From Didymella arachidicola (taxonomy: Eukaryota > Ascomycota > Dothideomycetes > Pleosporales > Didymellaceae): a DNA stretch of 64,000 nucleotides. Below the pieces are notes generated by a model. That model was not told the origin of the DNA, did not search any database, and saw only the letters and a list, made by a program, of their open reading frames with translations. The stretch is taken from positions 1,798,001-1,862,000 of the forward strand of contig CM049991.1 in assembly GCA_016630955.3 (NCBI GenBank). The letters are read 5' to 3'. Position numbers and translations under genes: made by a program. Positions 10,186 through 19,936 of this stretch are shown piece by piece. The stretch's first letter is position 1, and each line of letters opens with the position of its first letter.

Positions 10186-12050
10186 ACGTACCTCACGGGT
10201 AAGTGGGCCACCCTGTCTAGTGGGCCACTTTTGCCAAGACCACACCAAACTTCACATTAAATTGTAGTATAGTAACAGCACCTCGCGTATGGGGGTTCTG
10301 AGGAAGACGTCCTGGCAAGGTCCATGGTAGATAAGTGTTATTTACACGTTCGCGCGTTGTGCCCTGTCTCTCCGCACGTTCCACACCGTCGTTGGGATAG
10401 TTCACCTCCTTCAGCGCGCATCCTCTTCTTTGGCTTCTTACCATCACCACGCACGCCAAACTCCTTTAGAGCAGTTAAACGCTGTGCCTCTTCAACTGTT
10501 ATGCTCCCTCCTGTTTGAATTCGCTTCCTTTTATGTGATTTGCGCTCTGTTGCAGCTGCTAGAGCCTCTCGAAGCTCATCACGTTCCTTTCTCATCAACG
10601 CAAGCTGGTGCGCTACCTTTGCTCCCCCCTTTGCATAGTGCTCTAGCGCGCTATACACTGAATTTGGTGAGCTGCCCTGCTGCCTCTTATACTTGTCTCG
10701 AATTAGAGTTGATTGCGACTGAAATTCAAGCAGGTTTTTGGGGGTTTGGGACTGCCAGGGCTCGTTGTTGGTAGGTAGTTGGGGTGATGGAGTCCGCAGC
10801 CTCACATTGAGGGTTGATATGACCCGTTCTGGGTCAAAGGGGACCAATCCAGCGCCTCGGAACCCTCCCTGGATGTTGCTAGGGGTGATAGTCGCGTTAT
10901 ATGCTGCTCTTAAGCATACTAGGAACGACTGCTTGTCTATGTGGTTGATCCGGTTGCGCGAGAGCTTGTTGACCTGATGCCCGTACTCCCGCTTCAAAGG
11001 GGCAAAACAACCCACATCAAGCGGCTGCAAGAGGTGCGATGAGTGCGCAGGCATTGTAAGAGTTACAATCTTGTTCTCTTTGCAGTATTGGGTGAATGCT
11101 GCGGCCTGGTGGCTCTCATGGCCGTCTATAAGTAGCAAACGGTGGGTCCCATAGGTACGCTCCTTAGTATGCCTGTTAAAGTGCTTCAACCAGTCAAGAC
11201 CAAGCTCGTTGTTGGTCCAGCCGTTCTCAGAGACCCCAATTACCCAGTCCTGGGGCAGATCTTTGTCCTTAGACCAGTTGGTGGTGTGGGTTTTGGCTTT
11301 AAGGATAATAAAGGGTGGAATAGCCCACCCTGCAGCATTTACGCCTAAGATTAACGTAGCCCACTCCTTATTGCCTGGCTGTATCTGCTTTGCTCGTCCT
11401 CGGTTCTCTACGTCTGCAACCACTGCTCCAGGGGTAATCTGACCCATTGCAAAGCCAGTCTCGTCAAAGTTGTACGTGTCTTCGTCCACAATGCCGTACT
11501 TAGCTTTGACATTAGCTACTAGGCTGAACCAGCCCTGTATTATCTCAGGATCCTCGCAGAGGGCTCTCTTGTAGTCATACTTGCGACTAAACTTTACTTT
11601 TAGCCTTGGTTGACGCTTTACAAACGTACTGGGCCAATTTCGGCCAACAGGGGCCATTCCACGCTCTTGTCGCAGCAAATTGGCCATATCAGCCACATCT
11701 GACAAGCGAGGGGGTTCTCCTCGCTGTATAAGGTAAAGAACGTGATCAACAATCGCCTCCTCTGCGTGCTCATCCAGATACCGTCGGCTAGGCATAGAAT
11801 CAACTCTTGAGGGCTGTCCAGCGCGTCGTTGGGCTAGTGTAGTTCGGGGCACGTTGAAGATAGCTGCAACGCGTCGCAGGGAGAGATTCGCATCCTGTTT
11901 GATAGCTTGAAGTGCAAGCTGTATCCGAGCTTCTTTTAACGCGTCTGATTGACCTTGTTGTTGAGGCATTAGTGTAGAGAGAGAGTTTTGGTGTGGTCTT
12001 GGCAAAAGTGGCCCACTAGACAGGGTGGCCCACTTACCCGTGAGGTACGT
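10186..12050 (-). mobile_element. Pogo-A copy 3 (complete, 1,865 bp)
   Basis: This is a complete family A element in reverse orientation, the same length as copy 2. Both TIRs are intact and TA flanks it at 10184-10185 and 12051-12052. Confidence 0.95.
10338..11969 (-). CDS. Pogo-A transposase (third copy)
   Basis: This is an intact 543-residue transposase with a protein sequence identical to 1770-3401. It starts at the first ATG (11969) inside the TIR and ends with the CCHC knuckle. The catalytic Asp motifs are all present, so this copy should be autonomous. Confidence 0.95.
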   Translation of the reverse strand: MPQQQGQSDALKEARIQLALQAIKQDANLSLRRVAAIFNVPRTTLAQRRAGQPSRVDSMPSRRYLDEHAEEAIVDHVLYLIQRGEPPRLSDVADMANLLRQERGMAPVGRNWPSTFVKRQPRLKVKFSRKYDYKRALCEDPEIIQGWFSLVANVKAKYGIVDEDTYNFDETGFAMGQITPGAVVADVENRGRAKQIQPGNKEWATLILGVNAAGWAIPPFIILKAKTHTTNWSKDKDLPQDWVIGVSENGWTNNELGLDWLKHFNRHTKERTYGTHRLLLIDGHESHQAAAFTQYCKENKIVTLTMPAHSSHLLQPLDVGCFAPLKREYGHQVNKLSRNRINHIDKQSFLVCLRAAYNATITPSNIQGGFRGAGLVPFDPERVISTLNVRLRTPSPQLPTNNEPWQSQTPKNLLEFQSQSTLIRDKYKRQQGSSPNSVYSALEHYAKGGAKVAHQLALMRKERDELREALAAATERKSHKRKRIQTGGSITVEEAQRLTALKEFGVRGDGKKPKKRMRAEGGELSQRRCGTCGETGHNARTCK

Positions 12051-12052
12051 TA

Positions 12053-12711
12053 ATACTATACTTCGCCTTTATTAACCAAATAAGTGTAAACTAGAGCTAA
12101 ATAACCACCGGGTCCTTATAGGTAGCTTGCTAGCAATCACATAAATAGTTCTATTGCGTTTGCAGCTTAGGTGTACGCTAGATAAACCTATTAACCTAGT
12201 TTTTACTAATAGTGTTACTACTACGCTCTCTTAGTAGTTTATCTACTATATCTTGTGTATCTGCCTTTAATAAAGGTAGTTCTTAATTAGACTTCTTAAG
12301 TATACGTAGTATAACTACCTTCTCTTCTAGCTTTATAAGGCGCTTTGCATTCGGTTTGCAGTCGCGTTAAGAGCGTGTTCCGTTGCGTTAGCGTTAAATT
12401 ATCTGTTTAGGCACTTTGTAGACTTTCTCTGCGCGTCTAATACTTTTAATTTAATTTCTTAAGATATTAGATATAGTAAGCTATATATTAGCTTTAGTAT
12501 AGAGTCTTAAGGGCCATTATAGTTAAGATATTACGTGTTGTTATTAGGTAAGCGTTCTAGTAGCAAGAGTGCAGCGCTTAGTAGGATGCAGCGCTTAGTA
12601 GTAAAACACGTTATATTATGTTATATAGAAAAGTTATAGTGCTAAGGAAAAGTAGCCGGTTTAATAGTGTAGCCGCCTTAATAGTACTTTATATTAATTC
12701 TAGTAATACTA
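12053..12711. other. AT-rich DNA with a relic of a second Pogo-D right end
   Basis: There is no intact gene. Bases about 12605-12690 align with the right end of Pogo-D (GTTATATTAT, then AAGGAAAAGT, then two degraded copies of the 17 bp unit reading AGCCGGTTTAATAGT and AGCCGCCTTAATAGT). The differences are mostly C-to-T or G-to-A. The remainder is TA-rich with no recognisable parent. Confidence 0.5.
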
Positions 12712-12720
12712 ACGTACATA
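12712..12720. repeat. Left tip of decayed B-like element (B'), split by Pogo-C
   Basis: ACGTACATA here, joined to TACAATAAG after the insertions, aligns with the family B end ACGTACATGTACAACGAG with three transitions (G-to-A, C-to-T, G-to-A). The TA used by Pogo-C was created by the first of these. The rest of B' lies at 17347-19194. Confidence 0.7.
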
Positions 12721-14575
12721 ACGTAGTTTACAAGCGAGCGACGCGTACAAGCGAGCGACGCACCCCACCAAACTTGAGCACCTCTTTGATCTCGACGTAC
12801 AATGGCTCAACGTAGCGTAAAGCAACCACATTCAAATGAAGCAGATATTCAGCTTGCTATCTTGTCTATTAATAAACGTCAATTTGCAGCTAATCGACGC
12901 GCTGCTGCTGTCTACAGCGTACCTGAAGCGACGCTCCGCCACCGACGCGCTGGCCGGCCTGCCCGACGCGATTGCCAGCCCAACTCAAAGAAGCTGACTG
13001 AGCGAGAAGAGGAGGTGATAGTCAGCTATATACTTGACCTTGACGTGCGTGGATTTGCGCCTACGTACGCTGCTGTACGCGATATGGCTGATAGACTGCT
13101 GGCTGCGCACAGGGCTGGTCAGGTCGGCGTTCAATGGGCGCGCAACTTTGTCAAACGTACAGACGCTCTTACGACGCGTTTCAATCGCGCGTACGATAGG
13201 CAGAGAGCTCTGTGTGAGGATCCAGTCCTAATTAAGAGCTGGTTTGAGCTTGTAGAGCAGACAAAAGCTAAGTACGGCATCTGTGATGATGACGTCTGGA
13301 ACTTTGACGAAGCTGGCTTCATGATGGGCAAGATTACGACGCAGCTTGTCGTGACGGGGTCAGAGAGAAGAGGCCGGCCAAAGGCTCTCCAGCCAGGTAA
13401 TCGTGAGTGGGCGACGCTGATTGCTGGCATCAACGCTGCTGGTTGTTCTATCCCACCGTTCATCATCTTAACTGGCCAGTACCACCTCTCTGCCTGGTAT
13501 GAAGACACAGCAATCCCACGCGACTGGGCGATCGCAGTCAGCGACAACGGCTGGACTACCAACGAGCTAGGAGTAGAGTGGCTAGAGCACTTCAACGCTC
13601 ATACAAAGGCTCGTACAGTAGGAGCACGTCGGCTGCCCATCCTTGATGGCCATGAGAGTCACCACTCTCTTAAGTTCCAGGAGATCTGCAAGGAGAACAA
13701 CATCTACACGCTCTGCATGCCGCCTCACTCATCTCACCTTCTCCAGCCTCTTGACGTTGGCTGTTTCTCGCCATTGAAGCGCGCGTACAGCCGTGAGATT
13801 GAGAGCCTGATCCGCGACCATATCAACCACATCACCAAGCTTGAGTTCCTCCCAGCTATCAAGGCAGCGTACGATCGATCGTTTACACCAGCCAATATAC
13901 GATCAGCTTTTCAAGGAGCAGGTCTTGTCCCACACCAGCCAGACGCAGTCCTATCAAAGCTTGACGTGCAGCTGCGTACGCCGACTCCACCAGCAGCTCT
14001 GATCAACACTCTGTGGGAGGCTCGTACACCAAGCAACATACGTGAGCTTGAAGCTCAGTCAACACTTATACGTGAGCGTGTACGCAAGCACAAGAGCTCG
14101 TCGCCAGCCTCAATTATTGAAGCAATTGACCAGCTCAAGAAGGGGGCAGAGATGATGATGCTGTCTGCTGAGCTAGTGCGCGATCGGATTACCAGCCTTA
14201 AGAAGGCTAATAAGGCAGCGTCTGAGCGTAAACAACGCAAGAAAAAGCGTATACAACATCAAGGAGTGTTAACACAGGGAGCTGGAGAGGATATACTCAC
14301 CCAACGTAAGGCTAAGCAGCAGATTGCCTGTGAGGAGCGTCAGAGAGGAGAGCAATCAGGCGTTAGTCGTCAGTCTCTTGCGCGCTGCAAGAGGTGTAGA
14401 GAGCGTGGTCATAACTCACGTACGTGTAAGAAAGAGCCTATAGCTACTACTTAATCTGTTATGTTAATAGCTATCTATTACTTTATTGCGTTGTTGAGAT
14501 ACACGTCTGCAGAGGTGCTTAAGTTTGGTGGGGTGCGTCGCTCGCTTGTACGCGTCGCTCGCTTGTAAACTACGT
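12721..14575 (+). mobile_element. Pogo-C (complete, 1,855 bp)
   Basis: This is a complete pogo-type element with 55 bp perfect TIRs (ACGTAGTTTACAAGCGAGCG onward), similar for a few bases more after one mismatch. TA flanks it at 12719-12720 and 14576-14577. TACAAGCGAGCGACGC is duplicated at 17 bp spacing in each TIR. It inserted into the terminal repeat of the decayed element B'. Confidence 0.95.
12802..14454 (+). CDS. Pogo-C transposase
   Basis: This is an intact 550-residue Fot1/pogo-type transposase starting at ATG 12802. It has an N-terminal helix-turn-helix, a CENP-B-type domain, a DDE core with NFDEAGF, ILDGHESH and QPLDVGCF, a lysine-rich linker and a CCHC knuckle (CKRCRERGHNSRTC). It is diverged from A and B along the whole length. 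All catalytic Asp residues are kept and there are no internal stops, so it is probably active. Confidence 0.93.
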   Translation: MAQRSVKQPHSNEADIQLAILSINKRQFAANRRAAAVYSVPEATLRHRRAGRPARRDCQPNSKKLTEREEEVIVSYILDLDVRGFAPTYAAVRDMADRLLAAHRAGQVGVQWARNFVKRTDALTTRFNRAYDRQRALCEDPVLIKSWFELVEQTKAKYGICDDDVWNFDEAGFMMGKITTQLVVTGSERRGRPKALQPGNREWATLIAGINAAGCSIPPFIILTGQYHLSAWYEDTAIPRDWAIAVSDNGWTTNELGVEWLEHFNAHTKARTVGARRLPILDGHESHHSLKFQEICKENNIYTLCMPPHSSHLLQPLDVGCFSPLKRAYSREIESLIRDHINHITKLEFLPAIKAAYDRSFTPANIRSAFQGAGLVPHQPDAVLSKLDVQLRTPTPPAALINTLWEARTPSNIRELEAQSTLIRERVRKHKSSSPASIIEAIDQLKKGAEMMMLSAELVRDRITSLKKANKAASERKQRKKKRIQHQGVLTQGAGEDILTQRKAKQQIACEERQRGEQSGVSRQSLARCKRCRERGHNSRTCKKEPIATT

Positions 14576-14587
14576 TATACAATAAGT
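14574..14587. repeat. LINE target-site duplication, left copy
   Basis: GTTATACAATAAGT is identical to 17347-17360. It includes the last two bases of Pogo-C (GT) and its flanking TA, so the LINE inserted after Pogo-C. Confidence 0.85.
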
Positions 14588-17346
14588 TTAGTTTAGTTTA
14601 GTCATCCTACTCGGTTTCAGCCGCGTACTGCGCAGCTATGCCCGGAGTGACAGGTCGTGGCAGACAGCGGACGCGGCGCGGACGTTGATCCGCGCCGCCC
14701 CACTTCATCCCTCACGAGAAGGAACCAGCTGCCTCCAAAACCTGCCGTTTTCCATCAACCACTATCTACACTCTGGTCGCCACCTCATCTAGATTCTGGT
14801 CCCACTAACCGTATGCTGTGCTTCTAGGCTCTTAGAGGCGCGCTGCCTCGTCTGTCGCGTCTGCTGTACCTACAGTCTCCCCCCAGCGCTCGGCGTTGTC
14901 TGCGCATCTCTGATCCCCACTTGCCCAAGGATCTGCGTCTGCTCCATGTATTCGATGGCTTTGGTGGCTAGCTGCGGCGTGCTCAGGATGGTCCTGAGGC
15001 TGTGTCGTCCGGATAGGTTGGCGAAGGTGCGGTTCCGGAGGTCCTTGTGCTTGCTGCAGTGGAGGAGGACGTGAGCGACGGTCTGTCGCCGCTCTCCACA
15101 GCTGCAGCGTGGGCTGGTGATGTCCGGGACGTGTCGATTGAAGAGGAAGTCGTTGAGACCGATCTTCTCGGTCCGCAGCTGCACCAGCAGCGCGCTTTCT
15201 CTCTTGCTGAGCCTCTCGTGGAGCTGCAGCACCTTCTTTGTGGGCGTCGGCGTGTGCCTGTATGTCGCGCGGCCCTTCTTGTCTTCTCTCCATGCGCTGG
15301 TCCACGCTCTCTCTGCCTGTATCTTGCACCATCTTCTGAGCGTCGTTCGAAGTGGATACAGCTGTGCAGGCGGGTCTGCTGGCTGCTGGCTGCGGCCGTC
15401 CTCCCTCCATCCGGTGGCTTCCTTGGCAGCCTGGTCGGCGGCCTCATTTCCTGGAATGCCCACATGGGCCGGGATCCATCGGATAGTGACCGAGTATCCT
15501 TTGTTCTGGAGCTCCAGGACCTGTTGCGCGATGTCCGCGAGGATGTACGCGCCTGATCGGCCCTCCGCCTTGGCTACGGACCAGATAGCGGCCTGGTTGT
15601 CTGTGTATATGGCTATGTCTTTCCGCTCGCCGTCTCCGTCTGCGTACTCACGCGCGATCTGCAATGCTAAGCTGACGCCCTGCAGCTCTGCAGCGTATAC
15701 TGTCGACAGTTCATCTGAGCCCATGTGTACAGAGCGTGTCTGTTGAGTTAGCAGGCATACCGCTGCAGATCCAATCTCGCCCTCAATGCCACTACCGTCC
15801 GTGTAGATGCTGAGGCTCTTGTTTGTTGCACATTGTGTATCGTGTCGGTTGCGGGCCTTGTCGGCATCGTCGTCGATATAGGTATGCGGACCTCGTCGCC
15901 ACGGAGGTGTGATGAAGGGGGGGATGGGCTCTTGCTTGTCCAGGTCGCGCACCTGCTTACTTCTCAGTGCCTCGTAGGCTCTCTGCCATGGACTCTTGTG
16001 TGCCCTGCATTTCTGGTCATTGACTACCGGTATCGGCTCGCGTGGCTCGTAGCCTGCAGTCTGCGCGATGGCCCTAGACGAAGAGAGTCGAGTGACGACG
16101 TCCGCGTTGTGCTTCCAGATCTGCTGCTCGATGGGGAGAAGGAATGTCTCCACGTCGAGTGCGACCCTTGATGTTGCTCTGTATGCACCGCATATGCTTC
16201 TCGCTGCTCTTGCTTGGATGCTGCGCAGGGCGTCGACCGTCTTGTGCGTGTAGCCGCGCTTCTTGTCGTTGAGGTTGGCGTTGGACCAGATGGAGCACGC
16301 GTACATCATTTGTGGCAACGCGATGGCTTCGTACAGCCTGCGCATGTCCTGCAGCCGGACGCCCCAGGCGGAGCTACCCAGGCTGCTCAGCGTGTGCACT
16401 GTGCGAGTTGCCTTCTGTTTGATCGTCTCTACATGCTCTCTCCACTTCAGCTTGGTGTCGAGGGTCAAGCCTAGGTACTTGCACGTCGGTGACGGCTTGA
16501 TCTCGCCCCACTCTGTCTGGATGGACGCGTCGACGTTGATGCGTTTGCGCGATCTTGTGAAGTGGGTCAGCTGGAACTTGTCAGGAGCGAACACCGAGGC
16601 GTGTGTGGTTGCCCATTGCTGTGCTTTCTCGAGTATTGTGCCCAGTATCTCGCACGTTTGTTCTGTGGTCTTGCCCCAAGCGAGTATGGCCACATCGTCA
16701 ATGTAACCTGTGGACATGACGTCTGTCTGCTCGTTGCACAGGTCGATCAAATCGGCGTTGTACAGGATATAGAGGAGAGGAGAGAGCGGCGAGCCCTGCG
16801 GAATGCCCGTGTTGATTGCGTATTCTCGGGATTTGAAACCATCGACCAGGATACGGGTGTGCCTGTCGCTCAAGAAGCTTGCTATCCAGCGCACTATGTT
16901 CTCGTCGACCTTCCGCTTTCGCAGATTGTGCAGCAGCCGCTTGTGAGATACGTTGTCGAAGGCTCCAGATACGTCCAGCAGCAGGAGACTGGCCACCTGG
17001 CCGTCTTTGCCGTTGTTCCACTGTTCGTAGATCTTCGCTGTGACAGCGTGTAGTGCGTGCTCGGTGGATCGGTGCTTCCTCCCTCCCATGTGGGTTGACG
17101 GAAGCACGTGATGTGTCTCGATGTGGTAGCTCAGTCTCCGTGCCACCACCGCATCCATGATCTTGCCGATAGTGTTGAGTAGTGCGATGGGGCGGTATGA
17201 TTTGGGGACTGCGTAGTTGGTTTTGCCAGGTTTGCGCAATACTGCTGTGATGGAGGCTCGGAACGAGGCTGGGCAGTACCCCAGCCGTAGGCTTTGGTTG
17301 AAGATCCTCGTCAGGTGGGCTGCGACCGGGTCCGTCCCAGCTTGCA
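14588..17346 (-). mobile_element. 5'-truncated Tad1-like LINE
   Basis: This is a non-LTR retrotransposon on the minus strand. Its 3' end is marked by a short (TTTAG)n tract next to the left target duplication. The 5' end is truncated within ORF2 at 17346, directly beside the right target duplication. The 3' untranslated region (about 14604-14869) resembles that of the longer LINE at 28.1 kb. Confidence 0.9.
14870..17346 (-). pseudogene. LINE ORF2, 5' truncated (RT-RNase H)
   Basis: The reading frame is open without a stop from the truncation point to 14870; the first ATG in it is at 17239 and gives 789 residues. It contains reverse transcriptase with the GYIDDVAIL catalytic box, RNase H (SIYTDGSG, IYTDNQAA, HVGIPGNEAADQAA) and a terminal Cys/His segment (CSCGERRQ). 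The endonuclease domain and ORF1 are missing, so the copy cannot move by itself. It has no nonsense mutations, unlike the longer copy at 28.1-34.0 kb. Confidence 0.85.
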
Positions 17347-17360
17347 GTTATACAATAAGT
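17347..17360. repeat. LINE target-site duplication, right copy
   Basis: GTTATACAATAAGT matches 14574-14587 exactly and borders the 5'-truncated end of the LINE. Confidence 0.85.
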
Positions 17361-17470
17361 AGAATATGTTAATAAGTAGGCTACTTTTGCTAAGACTATA
17401 CTAAAGCTTACCCTATCATAGCCTAAAACACTACAAACTAGCGCTGCATAAAGCAAAACAAGCTGTAATA

Positions 17471-19126
17471 TTACTCAGAGACCTCTTCTACAGCATTCTT
17501 GCACGTTCGCGCGTTGTGCCCACCCTCTCCGCACCGTCCACAGCGTCGTTGGGATGGTTCACCTCCTTTAGCGCGCACCCGCTTCCTTGCCTTCTTACCA
17601 TCACCACGCGCGCTAAACTCCTGTAGAGCAGTTAACCGCTGGCCTTCTTTAACTAAAAGGCTTCCCTCAGCTTGAATACGCTTTCTTTTGTGCGATTTAC
17701 GTCGCGTAGCGGCTTCATTGGCTGCCCGAAGCTCAGCTATCTCCCTTTGCGCTAACACCAGCTTGTGCGCAACAATTGCTGCCCCCTTTAACACCTTCTT
17801 AAACGCTTTAACTATAGAAGTAGGTAAGCTGTCTACATGCCTCTAAATCCTCTTCTTCACAAGCGTTAATTGCGACCCAAATTCTAGGGTATTGCTTGGG
17901 GTTTGCGACTGCCAGGGCTCGTTATTTGAGGGGAGTGGTGGCGATGGAGTGCGCAATTTTACATTCAGGGCCAATACGACGCGATCCGGGGCAAACGGAG
18001 CCAATCCAGCCCCTCGGAACCCTCCTTAAACGTTGCTAGGGGTAAAAGCTTTCTTGTGAGCTGCTTTAAAGCATAGGAGGAACTCCTGCTTTGTGATGTG
18101 GTTAATCTAGTTGCGCATAAGCTAATTGACCTCATCCCCGTACGCCTTCTTTAAAGGGCCAAAACAAGCTACGTTAAGTGGCTACAGGAGGTGCGACAAG
18201 TGCGCAGGCATGCACAGGGTTACAATCTTCTAATCCTTACATTATTGCTTGAATTCTGCAGAGTTGTGGCTCGCGTGACCATCAATAATCAGCATACGGT
18301 AGGTACTAACAGTACGCGTCTTTGTATGGCTGTTAAAGTGCTTCAACCAGTCAAAACCAAGCTTGTTGGTAGTCCAGCCGTTCTCAGAGATGGCAATAGT
18401 CCGATCTTGGGGCAAATTGTCGTCCTTGTACCAGTTGGACTGGTGGTGGCAGGCTTTGAAGATGATGTAGGGCGGAATGGCCTATCCTGTGGCATTGATG
18501 CCCTAGATGACTGTTACCCACTCCCGGTTGCCTAGCTAGACCTGCTTTGCTCGTCCTGGCTTCCCTGCATCTGTAACGACTTTCCCACCGCTTATCTGGC
18601 CCATCATGAAGCCTGTCTTATCGAAGTTGTACGTGTTGCTGTCCAGGATGCCATACTTGGCTTTGATGTTCGCTACAAGGCTGAACCAGCCCTGGATTAC
18701 CTTAGGATCCTCGCAGAGGGCTCGCCTGTAGTCGTACTTGCGATTGAAGACCACTTTGAGCTCCTCCTGACGCGAAACGAACGTACTAGCCCATTTTAGG
18801 CCAACAGGGGCTAGACCGCGCTCTTTTCGCAGAGAATTGGCTATATCAGTCACAGCCGCGAGCTGGGGGGGCTCTCCTCGCGCAATCAGCTCAAGTATGT
18901 ACGTAACAATCACCTGCTCCTCATTGTTGGTCAGGTTCTGTGAGTTGGCCATAGTATCAACCCGTGAAGGTCGTCCAGCGCGTCTTGCGCGAAGTGTGGT
19001 TTCAGAGGTGCTGTAGATAGCTGCAGCGCGTCGTACAGAGAGCTTCGCGTCTTTTTCAAGGGCCTGGAGCGCAAGCTGAATCTGACGCTCTTTTAACGCG
19101 TTGAATTTTGATTGTTGAGGAGGCAT
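17471..19126 (-). pseudogene. B'-type transposase, broken
   Basis: The start is the ATG at 19126. About 195 codons are open (helix-turn-helix, CENP-B-type domain, first catalytic motif as NFDKTGF), followed by a CAG-to-TAG stop at the segment matching the VQPGNREW region of family B. Further stops follow before a last open piece (17471-17794) with the basic linker and CCHC knuckle (CGRCGEGGHNARTC). The product cannot be functional. The pattern of stops fits RIP. Confidence 0.85.
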
Positions 19127-19194
19127 TGGTGTAGAAAGGGAGATTTGGTGTGGTCTTGGCAAAAGCGCGCCGTTCGGTGTACTGCGCCGCTCGC

Positions 19195-19936
19195 TGTACA
19201 GATCCTTGCGAACTCGGCGTTCGAGAGCGGTCTTTCCCTCCCCGCTTCGTCGTCGTCTTGACTCTTGAATCTTCTTCGAAGTGTCGATCAACCACAACGA
19301 CTCTTGTTTCAGTACCAGTGACTTGCAAGCATGTTTAGGATTGCTTGAGTTATGCCCAGTGCCGCGCCGAGATCACAGTTCAAGGCGCTTTGAGCATGCT
19401 CTGCTGGGCTTCGCCACGTCTGCAAAACGCAACACCGCACACTACTGTTCGCAACATGGTCATCGTCCAAAGGTCATGAGCTTTACACCCTCATATACAG
19501 TGCGATTCTGTTGCCGACATTCCTAGCGCAGTAATCTAGGCGGTATATTCTGATTGGACTCGCTTATCCGGCAAAAGCATTCGACGTCTCTCGTAGATGG
19601 CTTAATCTAGCGTTGCGGCGAACAAGACCATGCGGCTCCTCAAGTCCGGTATGTTTGTGGAGTAGGGCGTTTTCAGTATCCAGTAATTTCTCGGCGTTTG
19701 ACGGTTGACGGAATGCAAGTACCGATATGGGGTGCAGATGCTCTGCCGAAGCTCTTTGGATGATGCTTCCTTATTGTGATCGAGGGCGTGGTGGTCTCTA
19801 TGGGCTTGGTCCTGAGTTTTATGAGCGAGGAATACAACCGGTGGTAAAGGGGTATTTAACTTGAGGATAACCTGCTCGAATTTGCTCATCAGCATCCACA
19901 CAAGCTCGATCAAGCATCCAAGAGACCATAACCGAC
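19195..19936. other. Intergenic DNA between transposon nest and AA9 gene
   Basis: I see no convincing gene. A TATTTAA at 19853-19859, about 80 bp before the AA9 start codon, could be its TATA element. The composition is normal genic rather than AT-rich, so the RIP-affected zone ends near 19.2 kb. Confidence 0.4.

Larger units (their letters stand above)
8217..12050. repeat. Right arm of 3,834 bp inverted repeat
   Basis: This is the mirror image of 1689-5522: Pogo-B (8217-10080), the 105 bp spacer in reverse complement (10081-10185) and Pogo-A in reverse orientation (10186-12050). TA flanks both outer ends (8215-8216 and 12051-12052). Flanking DNA outside the arms is not shared between the two sides. 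Confidence 0.9.
17347..19194 (-). mobile_element. Decayed B-like element (B'), main part
   Basis: The left terminal region is a C-to-T/G-to-A degraded version of the family B TIR. The next 100 bp closely match the 3' end of Pogo-B. The right end (about 19143-19194) reads cttggcaaaagcgcgccgtt and onward; seen from outside it has two related units (ACAGCGAGCGGCGC and ACACCGAACGGCGC) 17 bp apart. It differs from the left end and lacks the final TGTACGT plus TA. It is therefore truncated, and its ends come from two subfamilies or have diverged. Confidence 0.75.
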
